A DNA stretch of 64,000 nt from Myxococcus sp. CA023 (GCF_010998615.1 NZ_JAAEAH010000024.1:37173-101172); one strand, 5' to 3'; shown: positions 33,403 to 45,397, numbered from the stretch's first letter. Numbers and translations are program-made. Notes: generated from the letters alone by a model not told the origin.

Positions 33403-34338
33403 TCAGAACGTGAGGCCCAGCCCCAGGTACGGGCCGGTGAGCCGTTCGATTTGCTTCTCTCCGGTCGTGTGCCCGGCGTCGTTGAGGTAGAGGGCCCGCC
33501 AGCCGCCGCGCAGGTGGAGCGAACCCACGTGCACGGCCAGGCCGGCCTGGGCATCCACCTGACGGTGCGGGAAGGGCACCGCCTGGATGCGGGCCTCGAG
33601 GTCCACCGGCGAGGGGCCAATGCAGGCTTCCACGGACGCGGCGAAACTGGGGCCCACGAAGATGATGTCCGGCGCATGCGCGCTGGCGACGCCGCCCTCC
33701 AGCCGCAGCCGGCCCCGCTCCCCCGCCCACAGCGCCGCGGAGGCGTGCGCGCTCAGCAGGGTGATGCGGTCGGTGGCATCCGAGCCATCCGTCGCGGGCA
33801 GCGACATGCCGGTGATGCGCGCGTCCAGGCCCAGGTGGCGGCCATCCATGGCCATGAAGAGCCCCATGGCCCCGGCGTCGCCCAGCAAGTCTCCCTGCAC
33901 GCCCATGCGCACCAGCAGCGGCACCGTGTCCTCTTGCTCGCGCATCACCCGCTGGGCGGGCCGCACGGAGGCGAAGCCCGGGCGGGTTGCGCCGATGACG
34001 GCCCCCGCGACGATGGAGCCCGGTGGCGGCCGGCGCGCGCGCGTGACGCGCCGCCGGGGCGCGTCGTCACCCCGGGGCGTGCGCTCGCGGCCAATGGCGG
34101 AGGCCGGGTGCGTTCGGCGGTTGCCGCGCGAGCCCTCGCGGGGCTGGCCAATGGCAGACGCGGGGTGGGCTCGGGCGCCGCGTGACTCCTGGGACGGGGA
34201 GGCCTGACGGGACGTGCTCCGTGACGAGGACGAAGACGAGGAGGTGTCTCGCTTGCCGAAGCGCGCCTGCGCGGGGGAGGTGCCCAGCAGGACACTGACC
34301 GCGAGCGCGGCGCACAGCACGGCCTTGGATGCGGGCAA
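33403..34338 (-). CDS. Exported hypothetical protein, paralogue of 35119-35985
   Basis: A 311-residue exported protein. A TTG start at 34338 is proposed: GAGGAG lies six bases upstream and the product then begins PASKAVLCAALAVSVLLG, a clear signal peptide cut near AQA. A Ser-rich run (SSSSSSS) and Arg/Pro-rich low-complexity linker with two 'HPASAIG' copies fill residues 30-120. The C-terminal 190 residues are beta-rich and match the gene at 35119-35985 closely, for example 'SAHAPDIIFVGPSFAASVEACI' against 'TAHAPDITFVGPSFGASLEACI', and both end in 'LGLGLT' plus an aromatic residue, as in outer-membrane barrel proteins. The family is not recognised. Confidence 0.72.
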   Translation of the reverse strand: MPASKAVLCAALAVSVLLGTSPAQARFGKRDTSSSSSSSRSTSRQASPSQESRGARAHPASAIGQPREGSRGNRRTHPASAIGRERTPRGDDAPRRRVTRARRPPPGSIVAGAVIGATRPGFASVRPAQRVMREQEDTVPLLVRMGVQGDLLGDAGAMGLFMAMDGRHLGLDARITGMSLPATDGSDATDRITLLSAHASAALWAGERGRLRLEGGVASAHAPDIIFVGPSFAASVEACIGPSPVDLEARIQAVPFPHRQVDAQAGLAVHVGSLHLRGGWRALYLNDAGHTTGEKQIERLTGPYLGLGLTF

Positions 34339-34670
34339 GGTCCACTCCTCGTGGGGATTTCGGGGGCGGATGGATTCAATCGCCTTCCCTCCCCAGGGAC
34401 CATGGACCTCCAGGCGCGAGCTGTCGTCCACCAGCGCATGCTGTGCGGCGCCAGACACCGCGCCGGTTCGCCGTCGCTGCGAATGCCACCCGGTGAAAGC
34501 TCACGCCGCGCGCTTGTCCGGGAGGCCGTGTGGCGCGCGGTGCCGGAGGGGCCGCGGGGCCTTCCCCATGCTGTAATATCTGCATGCGCGGGCCCGGCAG
34601 ATGCTCATGCTTTGACAGAGAGCGGAATGCGGCGAAGTCGCTCGTGCCTGGGCGCGAAGGAGGGACTAGG
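34339..34670. other. Upstream region shared by divergent genes, no gene seen
   Basis: These 332 bases lie between the TTG-started exported protein (minus) and the response regulator (plus). No gene is supported. TTGACA (34612-34617) and TAATAT (34574-34579) are AT-rich promoter-like hexamers, but neither has a partner hexamer at proper spacing. GGAGG precedes the regulator start. Confidence 0.5.
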
Positions 34671-35075
34671 GTGCCGGGTGTGACTCATCCCGTGGTGCAG
34701 CCGCAGGTCCTGATTGTGGAGGATGACCCGGACGTTCGGGGGGCCATGGCGGAAGCGCTGCACGACGAGGGCTTCGAGGTGTCCATGGCAATTAACGCCG
34801 TGGAGGCGCTTCGCGTGCTCGCGGCGTTGGAGTCCGCCTGCCTGGTGCTGCTCGACTGGGAGATTCCGCGCGTGGACGGGCGAGGTCTGCTCGAGCGGCT
34901 GCGGTCCGATGAGCGCTTCGCCGGGACGCGGGTGGTGGTGATGACGGCGGAGGCCGGGCCGTTGCCGCCTGGCGCGGCGGGGGTGCTGCGCAAGCCCGTG
35001 AGACTGGAGATGCTGCTGGAGGCGACGCGGCGGCACTGCCCGGTGGCCAGCGGCGCGGTGAAGACGCCCGCGTGA
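34671..35075 (+). CDS. Single-domain response regulator (CheY-like receiver)
   Basis: A 134-residue stand-alone receiver domain. The acidic pair is in 'VLIVEDDPDVRG', the phospho-accepting Asp in 'ACLVLLDWEIPRVDG', the switch Thr in 'RVVVMTAEAG' and the Lys in 'VLRKPVRLEMLL'. No output domain is present, so it signals by protein contact. A GTG start at 34671 is preferred because GAAGGAGG lies seven bases upstream; there is no suitable ATG. It sits between two paralogous exported-protein genes, on the opposite strand to both. Confidence 0.88.
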   Translation: MPGVTHPVVQPQVLIVEDDPDVRGAMAEALHDEGFEVSMAINAVEALRVLAALESACLVLLDWEIPRVDGRGLLERLRSDERFAGTRVVVMTAEAGPLPPGAAGVLRKPVRLEMLLEATRRHCPVASGAVKTPA

Positions 35076-35118
35076 GCGCGGCTGCGCGCTGACGCGGGCG
35101 TGAGGACTTCAGAGGACG

Positions 35119-35985
<867 letters not shown>

Positions 35986-36064
35986 GGGTCAGCTCCTGAC
36001 GATGGGCCGGGGATGCGGCCGCCGGAGACCTGGACGCCTGGCGGCCTGCTTTATTCAATCCGCC

Positions 36065-37576
36065 TCACTGTTGCGGTGGCGCCGGGCAGTTCTTGGGGTT
36101 GGTCAGGCACGCGTCCGTCTGGAGGCACTGGCCCGGGGACTTCTTGAGCTTGCACGTGTCCGAGCACTTGGGAGGGAACTCGGAGTAGTCACACGTCACC
36201 CCACAGGTGGTCTGCGTCTTGGGGGAAATCACCTCGCAGGGCGAGCGCAGGTACACGGTGATGGGCTCGGGGTGCTGGAAGCCGGCCTCGTCCATGCATC
36301 CCTCGAAGTCGCCGTCCCCCCACACTGCGGTGCCGTCGTTCACCTTGCAGCGGGCGGAGCGGGGGTTGTAGCTGCCCGGTTCGCAGGGGCCCGCCGCGTA
36401 GGCCATGCAGCCGGCGATGCGCTCGCCGCCGATGTCGGCGTTGGCGCAGATGCGCGAGCGCAGGTGGCTGTCGCCGTCCACCCAGTCCCGGCCGTGGCAG
36501 GCGTGGACGTTATCGTGGACCACGCCCTTGAAGCGCAGGTTGACGAGCTTGGGTTGGAAGTTGTCCTGATTGAGGACGACCTCCACCGTCAGGCCGCGCG
36601 AGTCGAACATGTTCCCGTAGAAGGCGCCCTCCCGGAACGTGTACGCGCCGAAGGGCTCGGCCGGGTAGGTGCCGGAGGTGGCCACCGGGGCCACCCACGA
36701 GCCCGGAATCGCGGCGCGGCTGTAGGGCGCGGACATGACGCTGTAGCGGCCGCTCGCGGGGCACTTGAACTCGACGCTGGGCTCGATTCCGCCGCAGGGG
36801 TTGCCGAGCGTGTCCGCCAGACGGTCCTCCCAGGCGCAGCCCCGTGGGTCCTCGCACACGCGCAGCACCCGGTCTCCGAAGATGCGGCCCAACTGGCCCG
36901 TGCACGTGTCCGGGTGGGGCGCGCCCGCGGCCACCGTCACCTTGTCGCCCGGGGTGCAGGTGCCCACGTTCTCCCCCAGCCAGCCGCACTCGGCATGGAG
37001 GCCCGCCTCACCCGACGCGCAGGGCAGGAACATGGGGCTCCACTCCTGGCGGGCGCCCGAGGGGTTGAAGCGCCGGGGCTCGCTCGGGTCCTCGCCGCGC
37101 ATGGACACCATCACGCGGCGGCCGAAGGCGTTGTTGCGCGCCAGGAGACAGGCCGTCACGTAGCCCAGGCAGGCCTGGCTCGGCTTGTCATTCTCCCACT
37201 CTGGGCACAGCCCCACCTCGCCCTTGAAGGTGTACGTATCGCCGGCGCGGCTGGTCCACTCCACGGCGGCGCCGGGCGGCAGCGCGCACTCGGTGAGGTA
37301 CGCCATCACGTTCCGGGCAGGTGGGTGCTCCAGCGCGTGCTTGAGCCGGCCGTCGAGGACGAACGTCTTCGAGTGCAGCGGCATCTCGGTGAGGGCCTCC
37401 AGCGCGGCCCGGTTGCTGGTGAGCGCGTTGAAGGCCAGTTCCTCGGCGCGGAGCGAGTTCAGGATGCGGATGCCGGGCTCCGCCCGGGCCGGGGCCTGGG
37501 GAAGCAGCAGCGCGGTCAGGAATAGGAGCGCGGCCCGCAGGGAGCGCGAGGAGGGGCGAATCGCGAAGGGCGACAT
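36065..37576 (-). CDS. Secreted Cys-rich protein of unknown function
   Basis: A 503-residue exported protein with signal peptide MSPFAIRPSSRSLRAALLFL (hydrophobic to about 30, cut near ARA). The mature protein has about 30 cysteines, mostly in the C-terminal half ('GVTCDYSEFPPKCSDTCKL', 'PGQCLQTDACLTNPKNC'), implying many disulfides. The middle contains 'EWSPMFLPCASGEAGLHAECGWLGENVGTC', 'GACHGRDWVDGDSH'-like segments and 'TVEVVLNQDNFQPKLVNLRFKG'. I do not recognise the family; ADYC-type cysteine patterns in myxobacterial secreted proteins are the nearest impression. ATG 37576 is the start that gives a normal signal peptide. It is preceded by a hairpin that ends the upstream gene. Confidence 0.75.
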   Translation of the reverse strand: MSPFAIRPSSRSLRAALLFLTALLLPQAPARAEPGIRILNSLRAEELAFNALTSNRAALEALTEMPLHSKTFVLDGRLKHALEHPPARNVMAYLTECALPPGAAVEWTSRAGDTYTFKGEVGLCPEWENDKPSQACLGYVTACLLARNNAFGRRVMVSMRGEDPSEPRRFNPSGARQEWSPMFLPCASGEAGLHAECGWLGENVGTCTPGDKVTVAAGAPHPDTCTGQLGRIFGDRVLRVCEDPRGCAWEDRLADTLGNPCGGIEPSVEFKCPASGRYSVMSAPYSRAAIPGSWVAPVATSGTYPAEPFGAYTFREGAFYGNMFDSRGLTVEVVLNQDNFQPKLVNLRFKGVVHDNVHACHGRDWVDGDSHLRSRICANADIGGERIAGCMAYAAGPCEPGSYNPRSARCKVNDGTAVWGDGDFEGCMDEAGFQHPEPITVYLRSPCEVISPKTQTTCGVTCDYSEFPPKCSDTCKLKKSPGQCLQTDACLTNPKNCPAPPQQ

Positions 37577-37692
37577 GGAGCGTGGACCTCGGAGCGAAAA
37601 GGGACTCGGTGGCTCCGGCGGTAGCACGTAGCGGGCCGGGCACTCAGGCACGCGGTTTCGCGGGGTTGGCGGTGGGCCCTGTTGCCTGGGTA

Positions 37693-37717
37693 TCCACACC
37701 CTCTCAGGGGGTGTGGA
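37693..37717 (-). terminator. Hairpin downstream of the coiled-coil gene
   Basis: TCCACACCC (37693-37701) pairs perfectly with GGGTGTGGA (37709-37717), loop of seven. It lies about 20 bases beyond the stop of the minus-strand gene at 37736-38107 and before the next minus-strand gene, so it should separate the two transcripts. Confidence 0.6.
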
Positions 37718-37735
37718 CCTGGAGGCCACGCGCTG

Positions 37736-38107
37736 TCAGCGCCGGCCCTGCTTCTTGGCCTTGGCCAGGCGCCGGGGTTCGGGCTTGCCCGGCGCGGGCG
37801 GCGGCTGGAGCGCCGTGGTGCACGCGGCGGTGGCCGTCACCGCGGCGGCATAGGCGGCGTGATGCTGCTGCTCCAGCGTGCGCAGCCGGCGCGACATGGC
37901 CTCGCGCAGGGCCTGGAGCTCGGCCACACGGGCCTCGGACTCGGCGGCCTCGCGTGTCAGCGCGTCGTTGCGTTCCACCAGGGCGGAGATGGAGCGCGAA
38001 CCCGCCCAGGCCCCTCTCGCGGCGAGCAGCACCGCGCTCACCAGCAGGCCCCAGGGCAGCCACGCCCGGCGCGGGGGCGCCGATTCGTTTCGCTGCATCG
38101 CTTCCAT
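37736..38107 (-). CDS. Membrane-anchored coiled-coil protein
   Basis: A 123-residue protein with a short cytoplasmic start (MEAMQRNESAPPRR), one membrane segment (AWLPWGLLVSAVLLAARGAWA, about 15-35), a coiled coil (45-85, 'LVERNDALTREAAESEARVAELQALREAM' in heptads) and a basic Pro/Lys-rich tail (APGKPEPRRLAKAKKQGRR). No family recognised. It resembles small cell-division or envelope adaptor proteins in layout only. An in-frame ATG three codons in is an alternative start. Upstream on the same strand lies the kinase remnant at 38142-38300. Confidence 0.7.
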   Translation of the reverse strand: MEAMQRNESAPPRRAWLPWGLLVSAVLLAARGAWAGSRSISALVERNDALTREAAESEARVAELQALREAMSRRLRTLEQQHHAAYAAAVTATAACTTALQPPPAPGKPEPRRLAKAKKQGRR

Positions 38108-38141
38108 GCCCGTGAGGTTAGCGGCCTGGGCGGGGTAGGCT

Positions 38142-38300
38142 TCAAGGGGAGGACGTGGGAGCCTGCGGCACCTGCGCCATGGGCAGGCGCAGCACGAAGC
38201 GCGCGCCGGGGCCCAGGGGAGGCGCTTCCACCGTCAGCTCGCCGCCGTGGGCGCGGGCAATCTGGCGGACGTGGCGACAGGCCACGGGTGTGGCCTGGGC
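38142..38300 (-). pseudogene. 3' remnant of a sensor histidine kinase
   Basis: Reading the minus strand, codons ending in TGA at 38142-38144 encode 'CRHVRQIARAHGGELTVEAP' followed by 'GARFVLRLPMAQ' and a Pro-rich tail. This is the end of a HATPase_c domain: the helix after the G2 box and the last two strands. The G2 box itself and everything upstream (N-box, HisKA, sensor) are absent, as sequence before about 38300 does not continue the domain. It is therefore a leftover of a deleted kinase gene. Confidence 0.7.
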
Positions 38301-38480
38301 TGTACGTCGGGCCGTTCCGTGGCTGGATGAGAACCCGGGGTGCAGGGGAAACGTCCTCGGGGTGAGGCTCCCGGGGGCAGTGTCCGCCCGGCCGCCTGTT
38401 GATGCGGGCGGGCTTGATTCGAGGCCCGTGGGTGAGGCCTCATCCGGCCCCTTTCTTCATCTTCGGGAGCTGGTGGTCTG

Positions 38481-39329
38481 ATGGCGATTGCGTGCGTGGT
38501 GCTGGATTTCGACGGAACCTTCACGGACGTGGCGGCGGAGAGCGCCCCCTTCCTCCAGCATTTCCGGCAGGGCTTGGCGGCGGCGTTGGGCGAGGATTTG
38601 GAGGCCGCGTGGGAGGAGGAAGTCGCCGCGTTGCGCGCGGGCGCGGACGCGCTGGGTTGGGATTTGGGCGGCCGGGTGGTGGCGCCCGCCACGGCGGACC
38701 CGTACCTGACGGCCACCTGCGCGGCCCACCGCCTCATGCAGCGCTTCGGGCAGGGCCAGGACGAGGCCCGCCGCTCCGACGTGGTGCAGAAGCTCTACCG
38801 CGAGGCCTACGCGCACTCGGCCACGGCCTTCAAGCCGGAGGCGAAGGAGGTGCTGGAGGCGCTGGTGGCCACGGGCCTGCCGGTGACGGTGGTGACCAAC
38901 GCGCACACCGACCTGGTGGAGAAGAAGCTGGACCAGCTGGCGCCCAAGGGGCGCGAGAAGCTCACGGTGTCCGGGGACGCGCGCAAGTTCCTCCTGGACC
39001 CGCCGGACGCGCCGGATGCCCGCTTCACCGCGGTGCCGGAGACGCAGTCGCTGGACGGTGTGCTGCGCCGCCCCGTCTACCTGCGCCGGGGCCGGTACTT
39101 CGAGGCCCTCAAGCGCGTCTGGGAGACCACGGGCACCACGCCAGAGCAGACGCTGGTGGCCGGTGACATCTACGAACTGGACCTGGCGCTGCCCGCCGCG
39201 CTGGGCGCGCACGTGCAGCTGGTGGCCCGCGACAACGTGCTGCCCTACGAGCTGAAGGCCATGGAGCTGCTGGGCGCGCGCGGCGGCGTGGACCGCAGCC
39301 TGCACGGCGTGCTGCCCCGCCTTCGCTGA
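38481..39329 (+). CDS. HAD-superfamily hydrolase
   Basis: A 282-residue phosphatase-type protein with HAD motif I 'LDFDGTFTD' (D9 nucleophile, D11 acid), a large helical cap (about 20-115), motif II 'VTVVTNAHTD', and motif IV 'TLVAGDIYELDLALPAALG', where the usual second Asp of GDxxxxD is offset as Glu-Leu-Asp. Motif III Lys is plausibly in 'VSGDARKFLL' or 'YLRRGRYFEALKRV'. The substrate is unknown. ATG 38481 lacks a strong ribosome site. It is convergent with atpA; a strong hairpin lies between them. Confidence 0.85.
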   Translation: MAIACVVLDFDGTFTDVAAESAPFLQHFRQGLAAALGEDLEAAWEEEVAALRAGADALGWDLGGRVVAPATADPYLTATCAAHRLMQRFGQGQDEARRSDVVQKLYREAYAHSATAFKPEAKEVLEALVATGLPVTVVTNAHTDLVEKKLDQLAPKGREKLTVSGDARKFLLDPPDAPDARFTAVPETQSLDGVLRRPVYLRRGRYFEALKRVWETTGTTPEQTLVAGDIYELDLALPAALGAHVQLVARDNVLPYELKAMELLGARGGVDRSLHGVLPRLR

Positions 39330-39350
39330 CGGCCGGGCCCGCAAACACGA

Positions 39351-39383
39351 AGCCCCGCCTCCCGGTGAAGGGAGCGCGGGGCT
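39351..39383. terminator. Strong hairpin between HAD gene and atpA
   Basis: AGCCCCGC (39351-39358) pairs with GCGGGGCT (39376-39383) and inner CTCCC (39359-39363) with GGGAG (39370-39374), one bulged base, loop of six. On the minus strand it is followed by TTCGTGTTTG, a T-rich stretch, so it fits best as the terminator of atpA. Confidence 0.75.
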
Positions 39384-39407
39384 CGTGGGTCACAACCGGC
39401 GAGGGCG

Positions 39408-40955
<1,548 letters not shown>

Positions 40956-41205
40956 GAGCGTATGCGTCCTTGCGCAGGGGCGGCCGACGTGGAGCAGGCC
41001 GCCGAAACCTTGAAGTCGGGGCCCCTTACCACGCACACCCACCCGCTGCAATGCGGTCCGCGCCACCCGCCACGGGGTAGGAGAGGACGCCCGTTCAGGA
41101 GTGGGACAGGCGGCTGCGCAAAGGCGCTCCAAAGGTGGGCCAAAACCGCGCCCGGCTACTCTGGTGCATCAGCCGCCGTTGAGGCGGCGCCAGGCGTAGA
41201 GGCCT

Positions 41206-42684
41206 TCAATGCCCCGGCCCCTCGCGGGGCAGCCAGGCGGTGAAGCTCACGCCGCCTCCGGAGCAGGACTCCACCGCCAGCTTCCCGCCGTGGGCCACGG
41301 CGATCTGCCTGGCGATGTAGAGCCCCAGGCCCAGACCCTCTGGCGTGGCGCCGCGCTCCCTACGGAAGGGCTCGAAGAGGGAGGGGCGCTCCTCCGCCGC
41401 CACCGTGAGTCCGGGGCTCTTCACACAGAGCGTGACGCCACCCACCGCGCCCACCGCGCGCAAGGTGACCGGCGAATCCTCGGCCCCTTGATGGAGCACG
41501 CTGCCCAGGAGGTTGTCGGCCAGTTGCGCCAGCCGGTGGGTGTCCCAGTGGCCGCGCAGGTCGCCTTCCGTCTCCAGGTGGAGGGTTCGCCGAGGATGCT
41601 CACGGCGGCGCTCCTCCACGACGCGCGCCACCACCGCGTCCAGCACTGCGGGCTCTGGCCGCAGCGCCAGTCCGCCCGCCAGCCGCGTGCGGGTGAAGTC
41701 CATCAGCTCCTGGAGCATCCGCTCCATGCGCCGAGCGGACCGGGCCACCTGGCTCACCAGGGTGCGCTGCGGTTCCTCCAGCCCGTCCAGCCGCTGAAGG
41801 GAGCGCGTGCCTTCCCGCAGCGATTGCAGAGGCGCTCGCAGCTCCACGTCCACCACGCCCAGCATCTGGTGCCGGAACTGCTCGGTGTTCGCGGAGAGCT
41901 CCTCCGTGGCCTTGCGGCTGCTGATGTCCCAGACGGCGACCAACCGCACCTGCCGGCCTTCCCACGTCACGTAGCGCCCCAGCACCTCCAGGGGCAGCCG
42001 CTGGCCATCCCGGCGGAGGACGACCACCTCATAGGGGGTCTCCAGCCCGCGGCTGAGCACCAGCCCCACCTGCGAGCGGAACTCCGGGGCGACGTAATCC
42101 GCCAGATGCCGGCCGATCATCTCTGAGGGTGACGCGTAGCCCAGCAGCTGCGACATCGCGCGGTTGGCGTCCATCACGATGCCGTTGTCATGCAGGAAGT
42201 GCCCGTCACAGGCCACGTCCGCCAGGCTGCGCATGTGAGACTCCCGCGCGCGCAGCCGCTGCTCCTCGAGGAAGCGCTCCGTCTCGTCGCGCACCCACAA
42301 CGCCACCCCCGCCAGCGCGCCGCCCTGCAGCGCCGGGGACAGGCCCACCCGCAGGTGCCGCTCACCCGCGGCGGGGGCCAGCACGCCCCGCACAGGGGCA
42401 TCCGTGACGTCCTCTCCGGAGAGCGCCCGGGCCAGCAGCGGTGACAGTGCCTGCGCCACCTGCGGCCACAGCTCCGCCAGAGGACGGCCCACGTGCGCGC
42501 GCGGCTCCAGGCCGGACAGCGCCGCCAGCGTGGCATTCACCCACACCGGACGCAGCTCCCGGTCCAGCAGGGCCACCCCACAACCCGCCGCGCTCAGGAG
42601 GGCCCCCAGAAAGGGCCGAGCCTCCTCGGGCGCCGCCAGCGTGGACGGACCTTCGGAATACCGGTGGAGTAGGGACTGCGGCAT
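41206..42684 (-). CDS. Degenerate sensor histidine kinase lying between atpH and atpA
   Basis: A 492-residue soluble protein with two PAS domains (about 30-145 'LLDRELRPVWVNATLAAL' and 155-260 'DNGIVMDANRAMSQLLGYASPSEMIGRHLADYV'), a HisKA-like domain and HATPase_c. The H-box reads VVDVELRAPL where an active kinase has LGHDLRNPL: the phosphoacceptor His is Val280 (codon GTG at 41845-41847). The N-box reads 'DNLLGSVLHQG' with Ser for the second Asn, and the G1 Asp-x-Gly is replaced by 'KSPGLT'. The F-box 'SLFEPF' and G2-box 'EGLGLGLYIARQI' are intact. It is probably a pseudokinase that senses through PAS domains and may still bind ATP. It lies 146 bases after atpH and 250 before atpA, all on one strand. 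Confidence 0.88.
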   Translation of the reverse strand: MPQSLLHRYSEGPSTLAAPEEARPFLGALLSAAGCGVALLDRELRPVWVNATLAALSGLEPRAHVGRPLAELWPQVAQALSPLLARALSGEDVTDAPVRGVLAPAAGERHLRVGLSPALQGGALAGVALWVRDETERFLEEQRLRARESHMRSLADVACDGHFLHDNGIVMDANRAMSQLLGYASPSEMIGRHLADYVAPEFRSQVGLVLSRGLETPYEVVVLRRDGQRLPLEVLGRYVTWEGRQVRLVAVWDISSRKATEELSANTEQFRHQMLGVVDVELRAPLQSLREGTRSLQRLDGLEEPQRTLVSQVARSARRMERMLQELMDFTRTRLAGGLALRPEPAVLDAVVARVVEERRREHPRRTLHLETEGDLRGHWDTHRLAQLADNLLGSVLHQGAEDSPVTLRAVGAVGGVTLCVKSPGLTVAAEERPSLFEPFRRERGATPEGLGLGLYIARQIAVAHGGKLAVESCSGGGVSFTAWLPREGPGH

Positions 42685-42830
42685 GGTCAGGTCGTCCAGG
42701 CGGCGCGGGTCTGTCCCGTACCGCCTGCGAGTATACCGCTGTCAGGGCCCGCTGGAAATACCGGTTAGCCCTGGACTGCGGGGTGATGAAGACGACCTGG
42801 AACGTTGGTTGCCCGGCGAGCGGGCGGGCT

Positions 42831-43379
42831 TCAGCGCTGCTTCAGTTCGCGGCGCATCTCTTCGAGCTGGGTCCGGATGCTGCCGTCGTAGAGGATGCTG
42901 CCCACCTGGGCGGAGACACCACCCAACAGGCTGGGGTCCACGCGCGTCTCCAGAAGGACGTTGCGCTGGGTCAGCTGCTGCAGGGTCTGCTGGAGCTGGG
43001 CAAGGGCGTCGGCCGGAAGCGGCGCGGCGCTGGTGACGTGGCCCCGGACGCGGCCGGCACGGGCGTCCGCCATGTCGCGGAAGAGGCGGGCGATGTCCGC
43101 CAGGTAGCCCAGGCGGTTGCGGTCCACCAGCAGGCGGAGGGTGTTGGCCAGCGTGGCCTCCACGCCGCCGGGGATGGCCTGCATCACCGACTCCACCACC
43201 CGCAGGCGCTGCTCGCGGGTGTAGGCAGGGTTGACGAGCACATCCGTCAGCTCGGCGTTCTTCGCGATGACGTCGGCGAAGGCGGTGAGCTGCTCGGCGA
43301 CGGCGTCAGTGCGGCCCGCCTCCGAAGCGACATCGAGGAGGGCGCGGGCGTAGCGGCGGGCGATCGACACGTTCACCAT
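42831..43379 (-). CDS. atpH: ATP synthase F1 subunit delta
   Basis: A 182-residue delta (OSCP) subunit, which joins the peripheral stalk to the F1 head. Hallmarks: 'SIARRYARALLDVASEAG' at the start, 'LVNPAYTREQRLRVVESVM', 'TLRLLVDRNRLGYLADI', and the C-terminal 'VLLETRVDPSLLGGVSAQVGSILYDGSIRTQLEEM' (quoted in part). ATG 43379 gives the family start; an upstream in-frame extension is not conserved. The usual upstream partner atpF is absent: a divergent DnaK-type gene begins at 43571. Together with atpA this is a scattered part of the ATP synthase gene set. Confidence 0.96.
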   Translation of the reverse strand: MVNVSIARRYARALLDVASEAGRTDAVAEQLTAFADVIAKNAELTDVLVNPAYTREQRLRVVESVMQAIPGGVEATLANTLRLLVDRNRLGYLADIARLFRDMADARAGRVRGHVTSAAPLPADALAQLQQTLQQLTQRNVLLETRVDPSLLGGVSAQVGSILYDGSIRTQLEEMRRELKQR

Positions 43380-43570
43380 GGCGGTCGCGCCCTTAGCACG
43401 AGGATTTCCCCCGGGCAACGTCCCTGGCATCGTGAAGCCCTGTCACCGGGGGCACGCTTGCTGGCCCGGGCCGTGGCGTGGGAAAGCGCCGCTTATCGGC
43501 GGGCAGGCGAGGGAAGGGGGCTTGGCGAGCTGGCGCGAACACCCGTAGGGTGGAGTCCTCTCGGCCCCCC

Positions 43571-45397
43571 ATGCATGACCCCGTCATCGGCATCGACCTG
43601 GGTACTACCAACAGCGCCGTGGCGACCGTGGAAGACGGACGCCCGCGCATGATTCCCGCGCGCGCGGGTGGCCGGTTGACGCCGTCCACGCTGGGCGTGA
43701 ACAAAGCTGGCGAGCGCGTGGTGGGCGTCGCGGCACAATCCCTGGGCGAGGAGCACCCGGACTCCGTGGTGTGGGCCACCAAGCGTTTCCTGGGGCGCCG
43801 CTACACGCCGGAGCTGGTTCAGGAGGCGAAGGCGCTGGTGCCGTATCCGCTGGTGGCCGGGCCCTCTGGCGACGTGCGCGTGCGGCTCGCCGGGCGGGTG
43901 ATGCCCGTCACGCAGGTGTCCGCGATGATTCTGGGCGAGCTGGCCCTGGACGCGCAGGCGCACTTCGGCCGCCCCGTCACCAAGTGCGTCATCACGGTTC
44001 CGGCCAACTTCGACGACAACCAGCGGCAGGCCACGCGCGAGGCGGCCAGCATCGCCGGGCTGGACGTGGTGCGGCTGGTGAACGAGCCCACCGCCGCGGC
44101 GCTGGCGTATGGCCTGTCACGCGGCTTCGAAGGCAACGCGCTGGTGTTCGACCTGGGCGGTGGCACCTTCGATGTGTCCATCCTCGAGGTGAAGTCCGGT
44201 GTCTTCGAGGTGCGCGCCACCGGCGGCGATCCTCGGCTGGGCGGCGAGGACTTCGACCAGCGCATCGTCCAGTGGCTCCTGGCACAGGTGGACGATGAGC
44301 TGCGGCACGTGGTGTCGCAGGACGCGCAGAGCCTGCGCCGGCTGAAGGTGGCCGCGGAGTCCGCCAAGCGCGAGCTCACCGAGAAGGAAGAGGCGTCCAT
44401 CTACGTCGCAGGGTTGGGCGACCACTCGGCGCCCGGCAAGCGGATGGCGGAGCTGGAGACGGTGCTGACGCGCTCCTTCTTCGAAACGCTGTCCGAGCCG
44501 CTGTCGCGCCGCTGCCTCGATGTCTGCGAGTCGGTGATGCGCGAGGCGAAGATGGACCCCCACGCGGTGGACGTGGTGCTGCTGGTGGGCGGCATGACGC
44601 GCGTGCCGCTGGTGCGGCGGTTGGTGGCGGACTTCTTCGGCCGCGCGGCCTCCACGGACGTGCACCCGGAGGAGGCCGTCGCGCTGGGCGCCGCGGTGCA
44701 GGCCGACGAGCTCATCCGCCAGTCCGGCCAGGCGCTGCTGCTGGATGTCGCCGCCCAGAGCCTGGGCGTGGGCGTCATGGGTGGGCGCGTGAGGCGGCTC
44801 ATCCCGAAGAACACCGGCGTGCCGGTGGTGGCGCGGGACATCTTCTATCCGGGCAGCTCCGGCCAGCAGGAAGCGCGCATCCCCGTGTATCAGGGCGAGA
44901 GCGAGTTCCAGGACGAGAACTACAAGCTGGGCGAGGTGGTGCTGAAGCGCCTCCACGTCGCCGCGCGCGGCGACGTGCCGCTGGAGGTCGTCTTCGAGCT
45001 GTCCAGCGAGGCCATCCTGTCCGTCAAGGCCACGGACCTGACCACCGGCAACATGGAGGCCGTGCGGCTGGAGGCCCGTGCGGGGCTGCCGCAGGGCGAG
45101 GCGGAGAAGCTGGGTGCGGAGCAGGCCCACTACGCGCGCTCGCAGGGCGTGGTGGACGCGAAGCGCGCGGAGGAGTTGTTCCGCAAGCTGCTGGAGCGCG
45201 GGGAGAAGCTGGCGCGGCTGCTCCAGCGCAGCGCGCAGGAGAACCCCAGCCCGGAGGCGCAGGCCACCCTGGGCACGGTGCAGCGTCTGTTGGATGGTGG
45301 CCGCTCTGCCCTCGACAGTGGCAACGCGGCGCAGTGCGCCACCATTGCCAAGCAGCTCACGCGGCTGTTGTCCGGTCGCCAGGAGCCTCGCGCCTGA
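43571..45397 (+). CDS. DnaK-type Hsp70 chaperone (paralogue)
   Basis: A 608-residue Hsp70. ATPase motifs are intact: phosphate-1 '[15 protein letters not shown]' (6-20), '[12 protein letters not shown]', '[25 protein letters not shown]' in part, phosphate-2 '[17 protein letters not shown]', '[16 protein letters not shown]'. The substrate-binding domain ('[30 protein letters not shown]') and a helical lid follow. It ends Arg-Gln-Glu-Pro-Arg-Ala and lacks the acidic tail typical of housekeeping DnaK; no grpE or dnaJ is adjacent. It also has shortened loops in the substrate domain. It is therefore one of the extra Hsp70 copies that myxobacteria carry. The following gene, a double-receiver PilZ protein, is 70 bases downstream. 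Confidence 0.92.
   Translation: MHDPVIGIDLGTTNSAVATVEDGRPRMIPARAGGRLTPSTLGVNKAGERVVGVAAQSLGEEHPDSVVWATKRFLGRRYTPELVQEAKALVPYPLVAGPSGDVRVRLAGRVMPVTQVSAMILGELALDAQAHFGRPVTKCVITVPANFDDNQRQATREAASIAGLDVVRLVNEPTAAALAYGLSRGFEGNALVFDLGGGTFDVSILEVKSGVFEVRATGGDPRLGGEDFDQRIVQWLLAQVDDELRHVVSQDAQSLRRLKVAAESAKRELTEKEEASIYVAGLGDHSAPGKRMAELETVLTRSFFETLSEPLSRRCLDVCESVMREAKMDPHAVDVVLLVGGMTRVPLVRRLVADFFGRAASTDVHPEEAVALGAAVQADELIRQSGQALLLDVAAQSLGVGVMGGRVRRLIPKNTGVPVVARDIFYPGSSGQQEARIPVYQGESEFQDENYKLGEVVLKRLHVAARGDVPLEVVFELSSEAILSVKATDLTTGNMEAVRLEARAGLPQGEAEKLGAEQAHYARSQGVVDAKRAEELFRKLLERGEKLARLLQRSAQENPSPEAQATLGTVQRLLDGGRSALDSGNAAQCATIAKQLTRLLSGRQEPRA

Noticed and set aside
40956..41132. Extension of atpA to an upstream start
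   Set aside because: The extra residues are unlike any alpha subunit; the family start MEIRADEIS at 40955 is clear.
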